From NCBI RefSeq assembly GCF_000341355.1, contig NC_020300.1, positions 992,001-1,056,000 on the forward strand: a stretch of DNA of 64,000 nt. The letters run 5' to 3'. Positions 39,382-47,162 of this stretch are shown in pieces; position 1 is the first letter of the stretch, and each line of letters begins with the position of its first letter. The position numbers were made by a program, and so were the translations under genes. Source of the DNA: Bartonella australis AUST/NH1. GTDB lineage: Bacteria; Pseudomonadota; Alphaproteobacteria; Rhizobiales; Rhizobiaceae. The notes under the pieces are model-generated. The model was not told where the DNA came from and made no database searches. It saw only the letters and a list, made by a program, of their open reading frames with translations.

Positions 39382-40689
39382 ATGGAAAACGAAAAAACCT
39401 TGACACGGCATGATACAAGAAAACGTGTCGCGTCTATTGTGTCTAGCGCATCAGGTAATTTAGTAGAATGGTACGATTTCTATATTTATTCCTTTACATC
39501 AATTTATTTTGCACCGCAGTTTTTTCCCTCAGGCGGTGATGTTGTTGTTCAACTTTTGAAAGCCGCTGGCGTCTTTTTCGTTGGCTTTCTTATGCGCCCG
39601 ATAGGTGGGTGGCTTTTTGGCTTCATCGCTGATCGTTACGGTCGCAAGCGTTCGATGCTCATCTCTGTTTTTATGATGTGTGGCGGCTCATTCTTAATCG
39701 CTTTGCTTCCTACTTATGAAAGCATCGGGATATCAGCGGCAGTTCTTCTGCTTTTATTGCGGATGCTCCAAGGGCTTTCAGTCGGGGGTGAATACGGTAC
39801 TACAGCGACTTATATGAGCGAAGTTTCTCTAAAAAATCATCGGGGCTTTTTTGGCTCTTTTCAATATACCACACTCATTTCTGGACAGCTTTTTGCCAGT
39901 TTTGTTATATTCGTTCTCGCAATTTATCTCACAGAAGATCAGCTGAGGGCTTGGGGTTGGCGTATTCCTTTTGCTATCGGTGGATTAGCAGCGATTATCG
40001 CGATTTATCTGCGCCGTTCGCTCCATGAAACAACGACTAAAGAAAGTCGTTCTAAAGCGCGGGCTGGTGGCCTTGCAGAACTTATGAGAAACCATCGAAA
40101 AGCTTTTTTTACGATCATTTGTTTCACGGCCGGAGGATCACTTACTTTTTACACTTATACGACTTATATGCAAAAATATCTGATCACGACGACTGGGTTT
40201 GATAAACATGCGGCTACAACTATAATGACCGCTGCGCTTTTTGTCTTCATGTTGCTGCAGCCTCTATTTGGCGTATTGGCAGATAAAATTGGAACGAAAA
40301 CTTCACTCCTCATTTGGAGCGTCTTGGCTATTATCTTTACAACCCCTGGACTCAAAGTCATCGGGAGTACTGACAGTAGGTGGGTAGCTCTATCGGTTAT
40401 CATTGGAATGCTATGCATCATGAGCTTTTATACGTCTATTGCTGGTATCGTTAAAGCAGAAATGTTCCCCTCTTCAATACGGGCAACAGGAGTGGGTCTG
40501 TCTTATGCCATTGCTAATGCTCTCTTTGGTGGTTCCGCCGAATTCGTAGCGCTTAAGCTGAAAGATATTGGACATGAATCCATTTTCTATTTCTATATAA
40601 CTGGTATGATGATAATTGCGTTCGTTGCAATTCTTACAATGCCAGATGCCCGGAAAGAAGGATATCTTCAGGGTGATGATATCCATTAA
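39382..40689 (+). CDS. kgtP: KgtP-type MHS-family 2-oxoglutarate transporter, copy 3
   Basis: This is an intact 435-residue paralogue of copy 1 with the same family motifs: SASGNLVEWYDFYIYSF, FLMRPIGGWLFGFIADRYG, GRKRS, RMLQGLSVGGEYGT, FTAGGSLTFYTYTTYMQKYL and GVGLSYAIANALFGGSAEF. In several places (QGLSVGGEYGT, FQYTTLISGQL, LSYAIANALFGGS) it is nearer E. coli KgtP than copy 1 is. The ATG at 39382 follows AAGGGATATAAC; an upstream in-frame ATG at 39349 is also possible. A terminator with a compensated stem change follows. Retention of both copies 1 and 3 suggests that extra dosage or different substrate preference is useful; which applies is not visible. Confidence 0.88.
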   Translation: MENEKTLTRHDTRKRVASIVSSASGNLVEWYDFYIYSFTSIYFAPQFFPSGGDVVVQLLKAAGVFFVGFLMRPIGGWLFGFIADRYGRKRSMLISVFMMCGGSFLIALLPTYESIGISAAVLLLLLRMLQGLSVGGEYGTTATYMSEVSLKNHRGFFGSFQYTTLISGQLFASFVIFVLAIYLTEDQLRAWGWRIPFAIGGLAAIIAIYLRRSLHETTTKESRSKARAGGLAELMRNHRKAFFTIICFTAGGSLTFYTYTTYMQKYLITTTGFDKHAATTIMTAALFVFMLLQPLFGVLADKIGTKTSLLIWSVLAIIFTTPGLKVIGSTDSRWVALSVIIGMLCIMSFYTSIAGIVKAEMFPSSIRATGVGLSYAIANALFGGSAEFVALKLKDIGHESIFYFYITGMMIIAFVAILTMPDARKEGYLQGDDIH

Positions 40690-40706
40690 AATCCCCTTAC
40701 ATTCGA

Positions 40707-40736
40707 CAAAAAGCCCGGTATTTTCGGGCTTTTTGT
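40707..40736 (+). terminator. Intrinsic terminator after kgtP copy 3
   Basis: AAAAGCCCG and CGGGCTTTT form a 9-base stem around GTATTTT, with T tract. Compared with copies 1 and 2 the T-A pair has become C-G on both sides, a compensatory change. Confidence 0.85.
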
Positions 40737-41189
40737 CATTATTGAGAAGTTTGATTTCAAAATTATTTAAATTTGGTTAGATAAGCTTATTTTGACTGGC
40801 AAATAATAAAATTTTGTACGGCTTTTTGTGATTTTTTAAAATTATTCTAGTAATTTTTAAAATAGCCGTTTTGGCGTTTGGTTTACCCATATTAATATGT
40901 TTTGAAACCATTCTAGCACTCTTGAACTCTTTCATCTCAATACAGCCAGCGGAATCAATATATTAATATATTTGGTCCTTCGTTACCAAAGCTAAACGAT
41001 GTTTATGCCGTCCCGTTGCAACTTCATTAAAGTTCAGGCTACGTTATTAATATCAAGAAGAAATTACTTATTGCTCTGTACTCTCCGCGAGAATGAGCAA
41101 ACCTATTCTATAATTACGGTATGAAATCTATAAATGACGGAAGATTTTTAAGATCCCCCTTTCCCAAAGAATGTTCTTGATCTATATTA
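40737..41189. other. Gap between kgtP copy 3 and ssrA
   Basis: The first 300 or so bases are the third copy of the transporter's downstream tail. The remainder must hold the ssrA promoter. No gene seen. Confidence 0.5.
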
Positions 41190-41525
41190 GGGGGGCTGGT
41201 TTTCCAGATATGGTAATAAATGGACAATGAAATAAACCCATTGGACCCGGGGGCGGTACCCGGCGCCTCCACCTGAGTATAACTAAAAAGGTTATATTTT
41301 GGTGGGGGCGAAATAGGATCGACAAGGGCGTAAAGATTGCTCTTTTACCCGGCATTGTACCACCGTCATCGGACTAAATGAGTAGTTGCAAACGACAACT
41401 ATGCGGAGGCACGCCTCGCCGCTTAACCGTGGTGCGGAAGCTTCAAGTGAGTCTTAAACCGTCGCAGGTTTAAGCGGGGTTCGGAGGCACCTGGCAACAG
41501 AAGCCTTCACTTTTGCGACGCTCAT
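41190..41525 (+). ncRNA. ssrA: tmRNA, circularly permuted two-piece type
   Basis: tmRNA rescues stalled ribosomes and tags the unfinished protein for proteolysis. The gene is permuted, as in other alphaproteobacteria. The acceptor piece comes first (about 41190-41273), with T-arm CCGGG/CCCGG and acceptor strand CGCCTCC-A-CC. A removable loop of about 30 bases follows, and then the coding piece starts at 41304 with GGGGGCGAAATAGGATCGAC. GGGGGCG pairs with CGCCTCC to form the acceptor stem across the cut. The tag frame is at 41388-41426. The 3' end, near 41525, and the 5' end are approximate. The base after ACC is T, so a complete CCA is not encoded. Confidence 0.9.
41388..41426 (+). other. tmRNA tag reading frame (ANDNYAEARLAA)
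   Basis: GCA AAC GAC AAC TAT GCG GAG GCA CGC CTC GCC GCT TAA encodes ANDNYAEARLAA and a stop. The AND start (SspB contact in related tags) and the LAA end (recognised by ClpX) are both present. The resume codon is GCA at 41388. Confidence 0.93.
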
Positions 41526-41669
41526 TAAGCAGTGTTTATCGGGAAATTCGTATTTTTCTCTGTTAATTAAGTTTATGATGAGCAAAATATTGCTAACTTA
41601 AAGAAATATTTCGTTGAACTGTGTTATCCATGCTTAATTGCCGTGTTAAAGTGAGAGGAATAGACTTCG

Positions 41670-42218
41670 ATGATTCAAGATCAGATCCGCTATGACATCC
41701 TCGTTCAGGAGGCACTCCGTGGAGTTATTCGTAAAGTTTTGTCGGAAGTTTCTAAAGCGGGCCTTCCAGGTAATCACCATTTTTTTATCACCTTTTTAAC
41801 AAAAGCACCGGGAGTAAAAATTTCCAATAGGCTTAAAGATCGCTACCCTGATCAAATGACGATCGTGTTACAGCACCAATTCAGAGATTTAAGCGTGTCA
41901 GAAATTGCTTTTGAAGTAACGCTCTCCTTTAAAGAAATTACTGAAAAACTAGTTATACCTTTTTCCTCCATTCAAGTTTTTTACGATCCCGTGGCAGCGT
42001 TTGAAGCAGCCTTTGATCTTCCTGCTAACCTTACTTCTGGAGAAAACGAAAATCCGGGAAGTGCGCCGCACGAACCTGCTACTCTCTTAGACAACAAGCA
42101 AAAAAAGGGAGATACATCCACAAAAGAACAAGATCTTAAAGTAAATAAAGAGCCGTCAGACAATGAAATTAAACAAAGTGCTGATGTAGTTTCTTTAGAT
42201 TCTTTCCGAAAGAAATGA
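41670..42218 (+). CDS. sspB: SspB-type ClpXP adaptor, alphaproteobacterial form
   Basis: This 182-residue protein resembles the alpha-type SspB, which binds the tmRNA tag and hands tagged proteins to the ClpXP protease. The folded domain is residues 1-120, with IRYDILVQEALRGVIRKVL at the start and PGNHHFFITFLTKAPGV, RYPDQMTIVLQHQF and IPFSSIQVFYDPVAAF in order. A charged, flexible linker (about 125-170) ends in SADVVSLDSFRKK, matching the short C-terminal ClpX-docking tail of the family. The gene lies about 145 bases after ssrA, whose product makes its substrate. It is followed by the DUF4169 and ribbon-helix-helix genes with short gaps. Confidence 0.9.
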   Translation: MIQDQIRYDILVQEALRGVIRKVLSEVSKAGLPGNHHFFITFLTKAPGVKISNRLKDRYPDQMTIVLQHQFRDLSVSEIAFEVTLSFKEITEKLVIPFSSIQVFYDPVAAFEAAFDLPANLTSGENENPGSAPHEPATLLDNKQKKGDTSTKEQDLKVNKEPSDNEIKQSADVVSLDSFRKK

Positions 42219-42231
42219 GTGAATCGCGCCT

Positions 42232-42414
42232 ATGACTGAACCAATTAATCTTCGTAAATTTCGAAAAAAGAAAAAACGTATAGAACAGGCCGTTCACGCA
42301 GAGGAAAAACGTTATCGTTTCGGACGGACGAAACTTGAAAAACTTTTTGAGGCAAAAAAATCTCTAGAAGCCAAAAAATTTCTTGATCAAAATTGTCTGA
42401 CTAACGATGAATAA
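42232..42414 (+). CDS. DUF4169 family small basic protein
   Basis: This 60-residue, highly charged protein has the DUF4169 pattern: an N-terminal INLRKFRKKKKR and a middle YRFGRTKLEK (the conserved FGRTK block), ending in an acidic tail. It is probably a helical coil. It starts 13 bases after the sspB stop and precedes the ribbon-helix-helix gene by 18 bases, an arrangement conserved in Rhizobiales. The function of DUF4169 is unknown; position suggests a tie to SspB or to the following regulator. Confidence 0.75.
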   Translation: MTEPINLRKFRKKKKRIEQAVHAEEKRYRFGRTKLEKLFEAKKSLEAKKFLDQNCLTNDE

Positions 42415-42432
42415 AAACTTAAAAGAATACAA

Positions 42433-42678
42433 ATGAGTAATTTTATTGATTGGTCGAAAGCAATTCCGCATAAAATATCCGTACGAATTGGCGGCCACTC
42501 CACAAGTGTATCATTGGAACAGCCGTTTTTGGACATTCTCAAAGCCATAGCTCGGCAAAAAGGGCAACCTTTAGCTTTCATCATCGCCGATATCGATAGT
42601 AAGAGACCACAAAAAGTAAAGCTTTCAGCTTCATTACGTATTTACGCACTTCATAGCGTTCTTACCCGACAACTTTAG
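42433..42678 (+). CDS. Ribbon-helix-helix domain protein
   Basis: The 81-residue protein has the Rhizobiales RHH_4 pattern: beta strand SVRIGGHSTSVSLEQPF, followed by helix FLDILKAIARQKG and helix LAFIIADIDSKRP. The fold is that of small dimeric DNA-binding regulators. It is the third gene of the sspB set. DNA binding and a target are inferred from the fold only; this type may have other roles. After residue 60 the tail SASLRIYALHSVLTRQL is also typical of the family. Confidence 0.8.
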   Translation: MSNFIDWSKAIPHKISVRIGGHSTSVSLEQPFLDILKAIARQKGQPLAFIIADIDSKRPQKVKLSASLRIYALHSVLTRQL

Positions 42679-42814
42679 TATTTTTCCTTGCTTTTTATCC
42701 TATGATTCAATCTATTCATCTAACTAAACTAAATTAAAGAAAGTGCTGTGGTTTTCCTAAGAAAAGAGTTTTTAGACCTAGCGTTCATATAAAAAAGATA
42801 CTACAAAAAATACA

Positions 42815-45268
42815 ATGAATGACTTTTCTGATCACATACCATCCCCCGGAGATGGGGGCTTTCCTCATAAGGGCGGAGATAATTCTGAAGTAGGGACTTA
42901 TGCCGTGACAGAAAGAAAAAAAGTACGATACGAACCTGATTATTTGGAAAAACTTAACCCAGAGCAACGACAAGCTGTCCTGAGCACGGAGGGGCCTGTC
43001 TTAGTTCTTTCAGGTGCCGGTACCGGAAAAACACGCGTTCTTACTACCCGTATTTCTCATATTCTGCATCTTGGGCTCGCTTCTCCTGAGCAGATATTGG
43101 CTATCACTTTTACTAATAAAGCAGCACACGAAATGAAAATGCGTATTGGTGAACTTATCGGCGAAACTGTCGAAGGTATGCCTTGGCTCGGAACATTTCA
43201 TTCCACCGGTGTAAAAATTCTGCGTCATCATGCGGAACTTGTAGGCTTAAAAAGCAACTTTACTATTCTCGATAGCGATGACGTCATTCGCCTGTTAAAA
43301 CAGCTCATTCAAGCTGAAGGCCTGGATGATAAACGTTGGCCCGCACGTAATTTGGCGACGATGATTGATTCTTGGAAAAATCAGGGACTTTCACCCAATG
43401 ACATTTCGGAAAGCGATGCCTACTCCTTTGGTAACGGCATGGGGCGCGAACTTTATCGCAGCTACCAGAATCGGCTAAAAAGTCTCAATGCCTGCGATTT
43501 TGGTGACCTTTTACTCCACCCTATTCATATTCTGCAACATCACCATGATATTCTTCACGAATATCATGCTAAATTTCGCTATATTCTTGTAGACGAATAC
43601 CAAGATACAAATACAGCACAATATCTTTGGCTTCGCCTTTTAGCTCAACGCCCTAAAGGGCAGCCGGTCAACTTTTGTTGTGTTGGTGATGATGATCAAT
43701 CTATTTATGGATGGCGTGGTGCTAAAATTGATAATATATTACGGTTTGAAAAAGACTTTCCCCCAGCGAAGATCATCCGTTTAGAATGCAACTACCGCTC
43801 CACGTCGCATATTTTAAAAACTGCTTCCCATTTAATTTCTCATAATCAAGGGAGACTAGGAAAAACGCTTTTTTCTAATCAAATACACAGCCAAGAAGAG
43901 AAAGTAAAAATTAATGTAGCATGGGATTCAAAAGAAGAAGCTCGCGCCATCGGAGAAGAAATTGAACAAGCGCAACAAGCTGGGCGGCCGTTAAATCATA
44001 TAGCTATATTAGTGCGAGCATCATTTCAGATGCGTGAATTCGAAGATTGTTTTCTGGCGCTTGGTCTTAATTATCGCGTTATTGGCGGTCCGCGTTTTTA
44101 CGAGCGAATGGAGATACGTGATGCTATAGCTTATCTGCGCGTTGTCGTCCAACCAGCCGATGATTTGGCATTTGAACGCATCATTAATACCCCTAAACGC
44201 GGCTTGGGAGACACAACATTACGTCACCTTCGCAATAGTGCGCGCGCGCACGGTATTCCCCTTTTTGCTGCCGCCGCTGAAATAATTGAAACGGACGAAT
44301 TAAAGCCCAAAGCGCGAAACGCCTTACGAGGCGTCATAGAAAATTTCCACCGGTGGCAAGATATGCTACAATACACACCACATACAGAGCTTGCTGAAAC
44401 AATTCTCGATGACTCGGGTTATACAGAGATGTGGCAAAAAGATCGTTCGCCAGAGGCACCAGTACGGCTTGAAAACCTTAAAGAAATGATCCGTTCCATG
44501 GAACAATTTGAAAGTCTTCGTAGCTTTTTAGAACATGTTTCACTGGTCATGGATTCTGAAAAAAATGAGAATATGGATGCAGTCAACATTATGACTCTTC
44601 ACTCAGCTAAAGGACTTGAGTTCGAGACAGTCTTTCTTCCTGGTTGGGAAGAAGGGCTTTTTCCTCTTCAGCGTTCGTTAGATGAAGGTGGCCACACAGG
44701 CTTAGAAGAAGAACGGCGACTAGCTTATGTAGGGCTAACAAGAGCGAAAAAATATCTGTATATATGGTTTGTATCCAATCGGCGAATTCATGGGCTTTGG
44801 CAATCCGCGCTTCCTTCTCGTTTTCTGAACGAATTACCGGAGCAACATATAGAAATAGCAGAAGCCGGGACACATTATGGTGGATATAACCAATCGCGTT
44901 TTAAATATCAGGATCCCTTCCGTAGTCATTACTCGACACCAGGTTGGCAACGCGCGCAAAAAAAACAAACAGAGGAAACGCATAATCACCGGAATACACG
45001 ACTAAACGAATATATCGAACGAATCGGTTATGGTGACGTTGATTCAAATTTTGGAACTATTCAATCTCACCGACAAAAAACTATTAAAGGGGAGATTATC
45101 ACTAAATCGGTAGTCAAAGCTCCATCAGCTTTTTCAATCAATGACCGAGTTTTTCATATAAAATTCGGTTATGGCCATATTTCAGCAATAGAGGGTAATA
45201 AACTAACTATTCTATTTGATAAAGCCGGAGAAAAACGTGTCATCGATAATTTTGTAACAAAAGCATGA
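42815..45268 (+). CDS. uvrD: UvrD/PcrA-type DNA helicase
   Basis: This 817-residue superfamily 1A helicase moves 3' to 5' on DNA in nucleotide excision and mismatch repair and removes proteins from DNA. Motifs: Q block LNPEQRQAV, Walker A GAGTGKTR (residues 67-74), AITFTNKAAHEM, Walker B VDEYQDTN, GDDDQSIYGWRGA, LECNYRS, VNIMTLHSAKGLEFETVFLPG and RRLAYVGLTRA. The C-terminal 45 residues (FSINDRVFHIKFGYGHI, DKAGEKRVI) look like the Tudor-like tail of PcrA that contacts RNA polymerase. The length is a little above average because of a 45-residue N-terminal extension. It stands alone on the plus strand. Confidence 0.95.
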   Translation: MNDFSDHIPSPGDGGFPHKGGDNSEVGTYAVTERKKVRYEPDYLEKLNPEQRQAVLSTEGPVLVLSGAGTGKTRVLTTRISHILHLGLASPEQILAITFTNKAAHEMKMRIGELIGETVEGMPWLGTFHSTGVKILRHHAELVGLKSNFTILDSDDVIRLLKQLIQAEGLDDKRWPARNLATMIDSWKNQGLSPNDISESDAYSFGNGMGRELYRSYQNRLKSLNACDFGDLLLHPIHILQHHHDILHEYHAKFRYILVDEYQDTNTAQYLWLRLLAQRPKGQPVNFCCVGDDDQSIYGWRGAKIDNILRFEKDFPPAKIIRLECNYRSTSHILKTASHLISHNQGRLGKTLFSNQIHSQEEKVKINVAWDSKEEARAIGEEIEQAQQAGRPLNHIAILVRASFQMREFEDCFLALGLNYRVIGGPRFYERMEIRDAIAYLRVVVQPADDLAFERIINTPKRGLGDTTLRHLRNSARAHGIPLFAAAAEIIETDELKPKARNALRGVIENFHRWQDMLQYTPHTELAETILDDSGYTEMWQKDRSPEAPVRLENLKEMIRSMEQFESLRSFLEHVSLVMDSEKNENMDAVNIMTLHSAKGLEFETVFLPGWEEGLFPLQRSLDEGGHTGLEEERRLAYVGLTRAKKYLYIWFVSNRRIHGLWQSALPSRFLNELPEQHIEIAEAGTHYGGYNQSRFKYQDPFRSHYSTPGWQRAQKKQTEETHNHRNTRLNEYIERIGYGDVDSNFGTIQSHRQKTIKGEIITKSVVKAPSAFSINDRVFHIKFGYGHISAIEGNKLTILFDKAGEKRVIDNFVTKA

Positions 45269-45669
45269 TGTAATAAAAACTGTGGTGCTATATCTACAAG
45301 CAGAGGGTCTCGCTCTTACATCCGCGATTAAGTGTGATCACCGGTGGATTGTTACACAAAATTACGCGCTCATTCGTTACTGCATAATACCAGAATTTAC
45401 GATTGTACCGCTGTGTTGGTACATCATTTACTGCCACAAAACTTAGAATTTTTCCTCAATATCCACTCTTTCTTTTCTTGTTGTTTATACGCAAATAAAA
45501 AATATACCGACTAGATAAATGACAGCACCTAATCATTCATTTGTAGTGAAATATTTCCGCGATGCGTATTTTGTCGTATTTACAACACACCAGTTTTCAA
45601 CACTGGAACAAAGATTGCAAAACTAACTTGAGAATGTTATGGCTTTCAAATCTTTTAGAAGGTTAAGCT
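45269..45669. other. Gap of 401 bases between uvrD and the SCO gene
   Basis: No gene, RNA or repeat that I can support. Confidence 0.45.
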
Positions 45670-46251
45670 ATGAAAAATGTGATACGCATCTTGGGGCTAA
45701 CGGCTGTATTCCTTTTTGGCGTTTTTGCTTATGATCTGTTTGTGAATAAGCCTTTAGGTGATGATTTCACGCTCGTTGATTCTAACGGAAACACTGTTAC
45801 CGAAGCTGACATCCGCAGTGGACCTGCGGTAATTTTTTTCGGCTTTACTATGTGCCCTGAAAGTTGTCCTGTCACGCTCCTTAACCTTCAGCGGTGGCTT
45901 ACGGCGATCGGCCCAAGTGCTGATAAATTAGGCGTATGGTTTGTAACCGTTGATCCTGAACGCGACACACCTGAAGTGCTGCATGAGTACTTAAGTAATT
46001 TTACCTATAAAATTATTGGTATAAGTGGGGATCCTGAAAAAGTTCATAAAATGGTGGCATCCTTCAATATCGTCGCTGAAAAAGTACCCGGAACAAATGG
46101 GAACTATACCTATGATCATACAGCCGCAATTTTCTTACTTAAAAAAGGTGGAAAACTAGCTGGTATTATCCCCTATAATGCTAGAGAAAGCGAAAACGAA
46201 CTACAAGATGATATTGCTATAGAACGACTTAAAAAACTCGCCTCGAACTAA
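45670..46251 (+). CDS. SCO1/SenC-family copper chaperone
   Basis: This 193-residue thioredoxin-fold protein helps insert copper into the CuA site of cytochrome oxidase or keeps its cysteines reduced. One N-terminal membrane anchor (about 5-22) places the rest in the periplasm. The copper-binding residues are Cys62 and Cys66 (TMCPESCPVT) and His150 (TYDHTAAIF). VWFVTVDPERDTPEVL is another family mark. No oxidase genes are nearby. It precedes prmA by 28 bases on the same strand. The general family is certain; a specific oxidase target is inferred. Confidence 0.92.
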   Translation: MKNVIRILGLTAVFLFGVFAYDLFVNKPLGDDFTLVDSNGNTVTEADIRSGPAVIFFGFTMCPESCPVTLLNLQRWLTAIGPSADKLGVWFVTVDPERDTPEVLHEYLSNFTYKIIGISGDPEKVHKMVASFNIVAEKVPGTNGNYTYDHTAAIFLLKKGGKLAGIIPYNARESENELQDDIAIERLKKLASN

Positions 46252-46279
46252 ATTCAAAAAACTCAATAGAAAAAGCAAT

Positions 46280-47149
46280 ATGTCACAACAAGTTCGTTTG
46301 TACTGTACTATTCCTAAAAGCAAAGTAAAACAGTTTTATGCTCTCATAGAGACGGCCTTTGATGAAGAAGGGTATCCTCTTTCCCTTATGGAAATAGATG
46401 AGCAAAATGCCATTTATGAGCTTTCACTTTACGTCGACAAAAAAAAACAAGAGAGCGCCTATAAGCGCTTTGCTCAAATTTTTTCTATAAATCCAAGTCA
46501 AATTAATATAGAAATTTTACCCAATATCGACTGGGTTAAACAAAGTCTCGAAGGGCTAAAACCCGTGCGTGCGGGCCAATTTTTTCTTCACGGCAGTCAT
46601 GACAGAAAAAATATTCCGCCCAATGTGTTACCCATCGAAATTGAAGCTAATCAAGCCTTCGGTACGGGCCATCATGGGACGACACTCGGTTGTTTGGAAA
46701 TGATTACCAAGGTGATGCAAAATGAAAATCCACATAAAGCCCTCGATCTCGGGACCGGAAGCGGCGTATTAGCCATTGCTATCGCTATGCTCAAGCCTAT
46801 TCCTGTGCTTGCATCTGATATTGATCCCATCGCTATTCAGGTCGCTCAACACAATATTCAACTCAATGGTGTTAAAGAATATGTTACAGCTATCACGGCG
46901 ACAGGTTTAAATCATAATGAAATTGTATCACGCGCGCCTTTTAATCTCGTTATTGCTAACATCCTTGCTAATCCTCTCGTTGAATTTGCACAAGAAATGA
47001 CGCGAATTCTGCAAAAAAATGGATCCATCATATTGTCTGGAATTCTCGAAGAACAACGCGACTACGTTTTAAAATCTTATGCGAAACAAGGCTTAAAGCA
47101 TATCGAAACAATCCGCCACCAAGGATGGGTTACTTTACACCTCAAATAA
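46280..47149 (+). CDS. prmA: Ribosomal protein L11 methyltransferase
   Basis: This 289-residue SAM-dependent enzyme methylates ribosomal protein L11. The N-terminal domain (about 1-100) binds L11. The catalytic domain has EANQAFGTGHHGTTLGCLEM (typical of PrmA), the SAM motif ALDLGTGSGVLAIAIAML, the DIDPIAIQVA acidic residue and the NILANPLVEFA motif. It is followed after 13 bases by the aminopeptidase gene. Confidence 0.95.
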   Translation: MSQQVRLYCTIPKSKVKQFYALIETAFDEEGYPLSLMEIDEQNAIYELSLYVDKKKQESAYKRFAQIFSINPSQINIEILPNIDWVKQSLEGLKPVRAGQFFLHGSHDRKNIPPNVLPIEIEANQAFGTGHHGTTLGCLEMITKVMQNENPHKALDLGTGSGVLAIAIAMLKPIPVLASDIDPIAIQVAQHNIQLNGVKEYVTAITATGLNHNEIVSRAPFNLVIANILANPLVEFAQEMTRILQKNGSIILSGILEEQRDYVLKSYAKQGLKHIETIRHQGWVTLHLK

Positions 47150-47162
47150 AAAGGACGTTATT

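Larger units (their letters stand above)
34960..41040. repeat. Three-copy tandem repeat: thyA 5' end, promoter, kgtP, terminator, downstream tail
   Basis: The transporter start codons are 2,062 and 1,995 bases apart. Each unit contains a divergent promoter region, the transporter gene, an AAGCC(T/C)GG terminator and roughly 300 bases of related tail (for example the ATTTCAAA and TTTTTAAAATA-type stretches). The second and third units are preceded by decayed thyA sequence. This is direct evidence of two rounds of tandem duplication. Confidence 0.85.

Noticed and set aside
41151..41196. CCCCCT and AGGGGG arms upstream of ssrA as a terminator or part of a riboswitch
   Set aside because: The loop is over 30 bases, no T tract follows, and the right arm falls at the likely start of the tmRNA acceptor piece.
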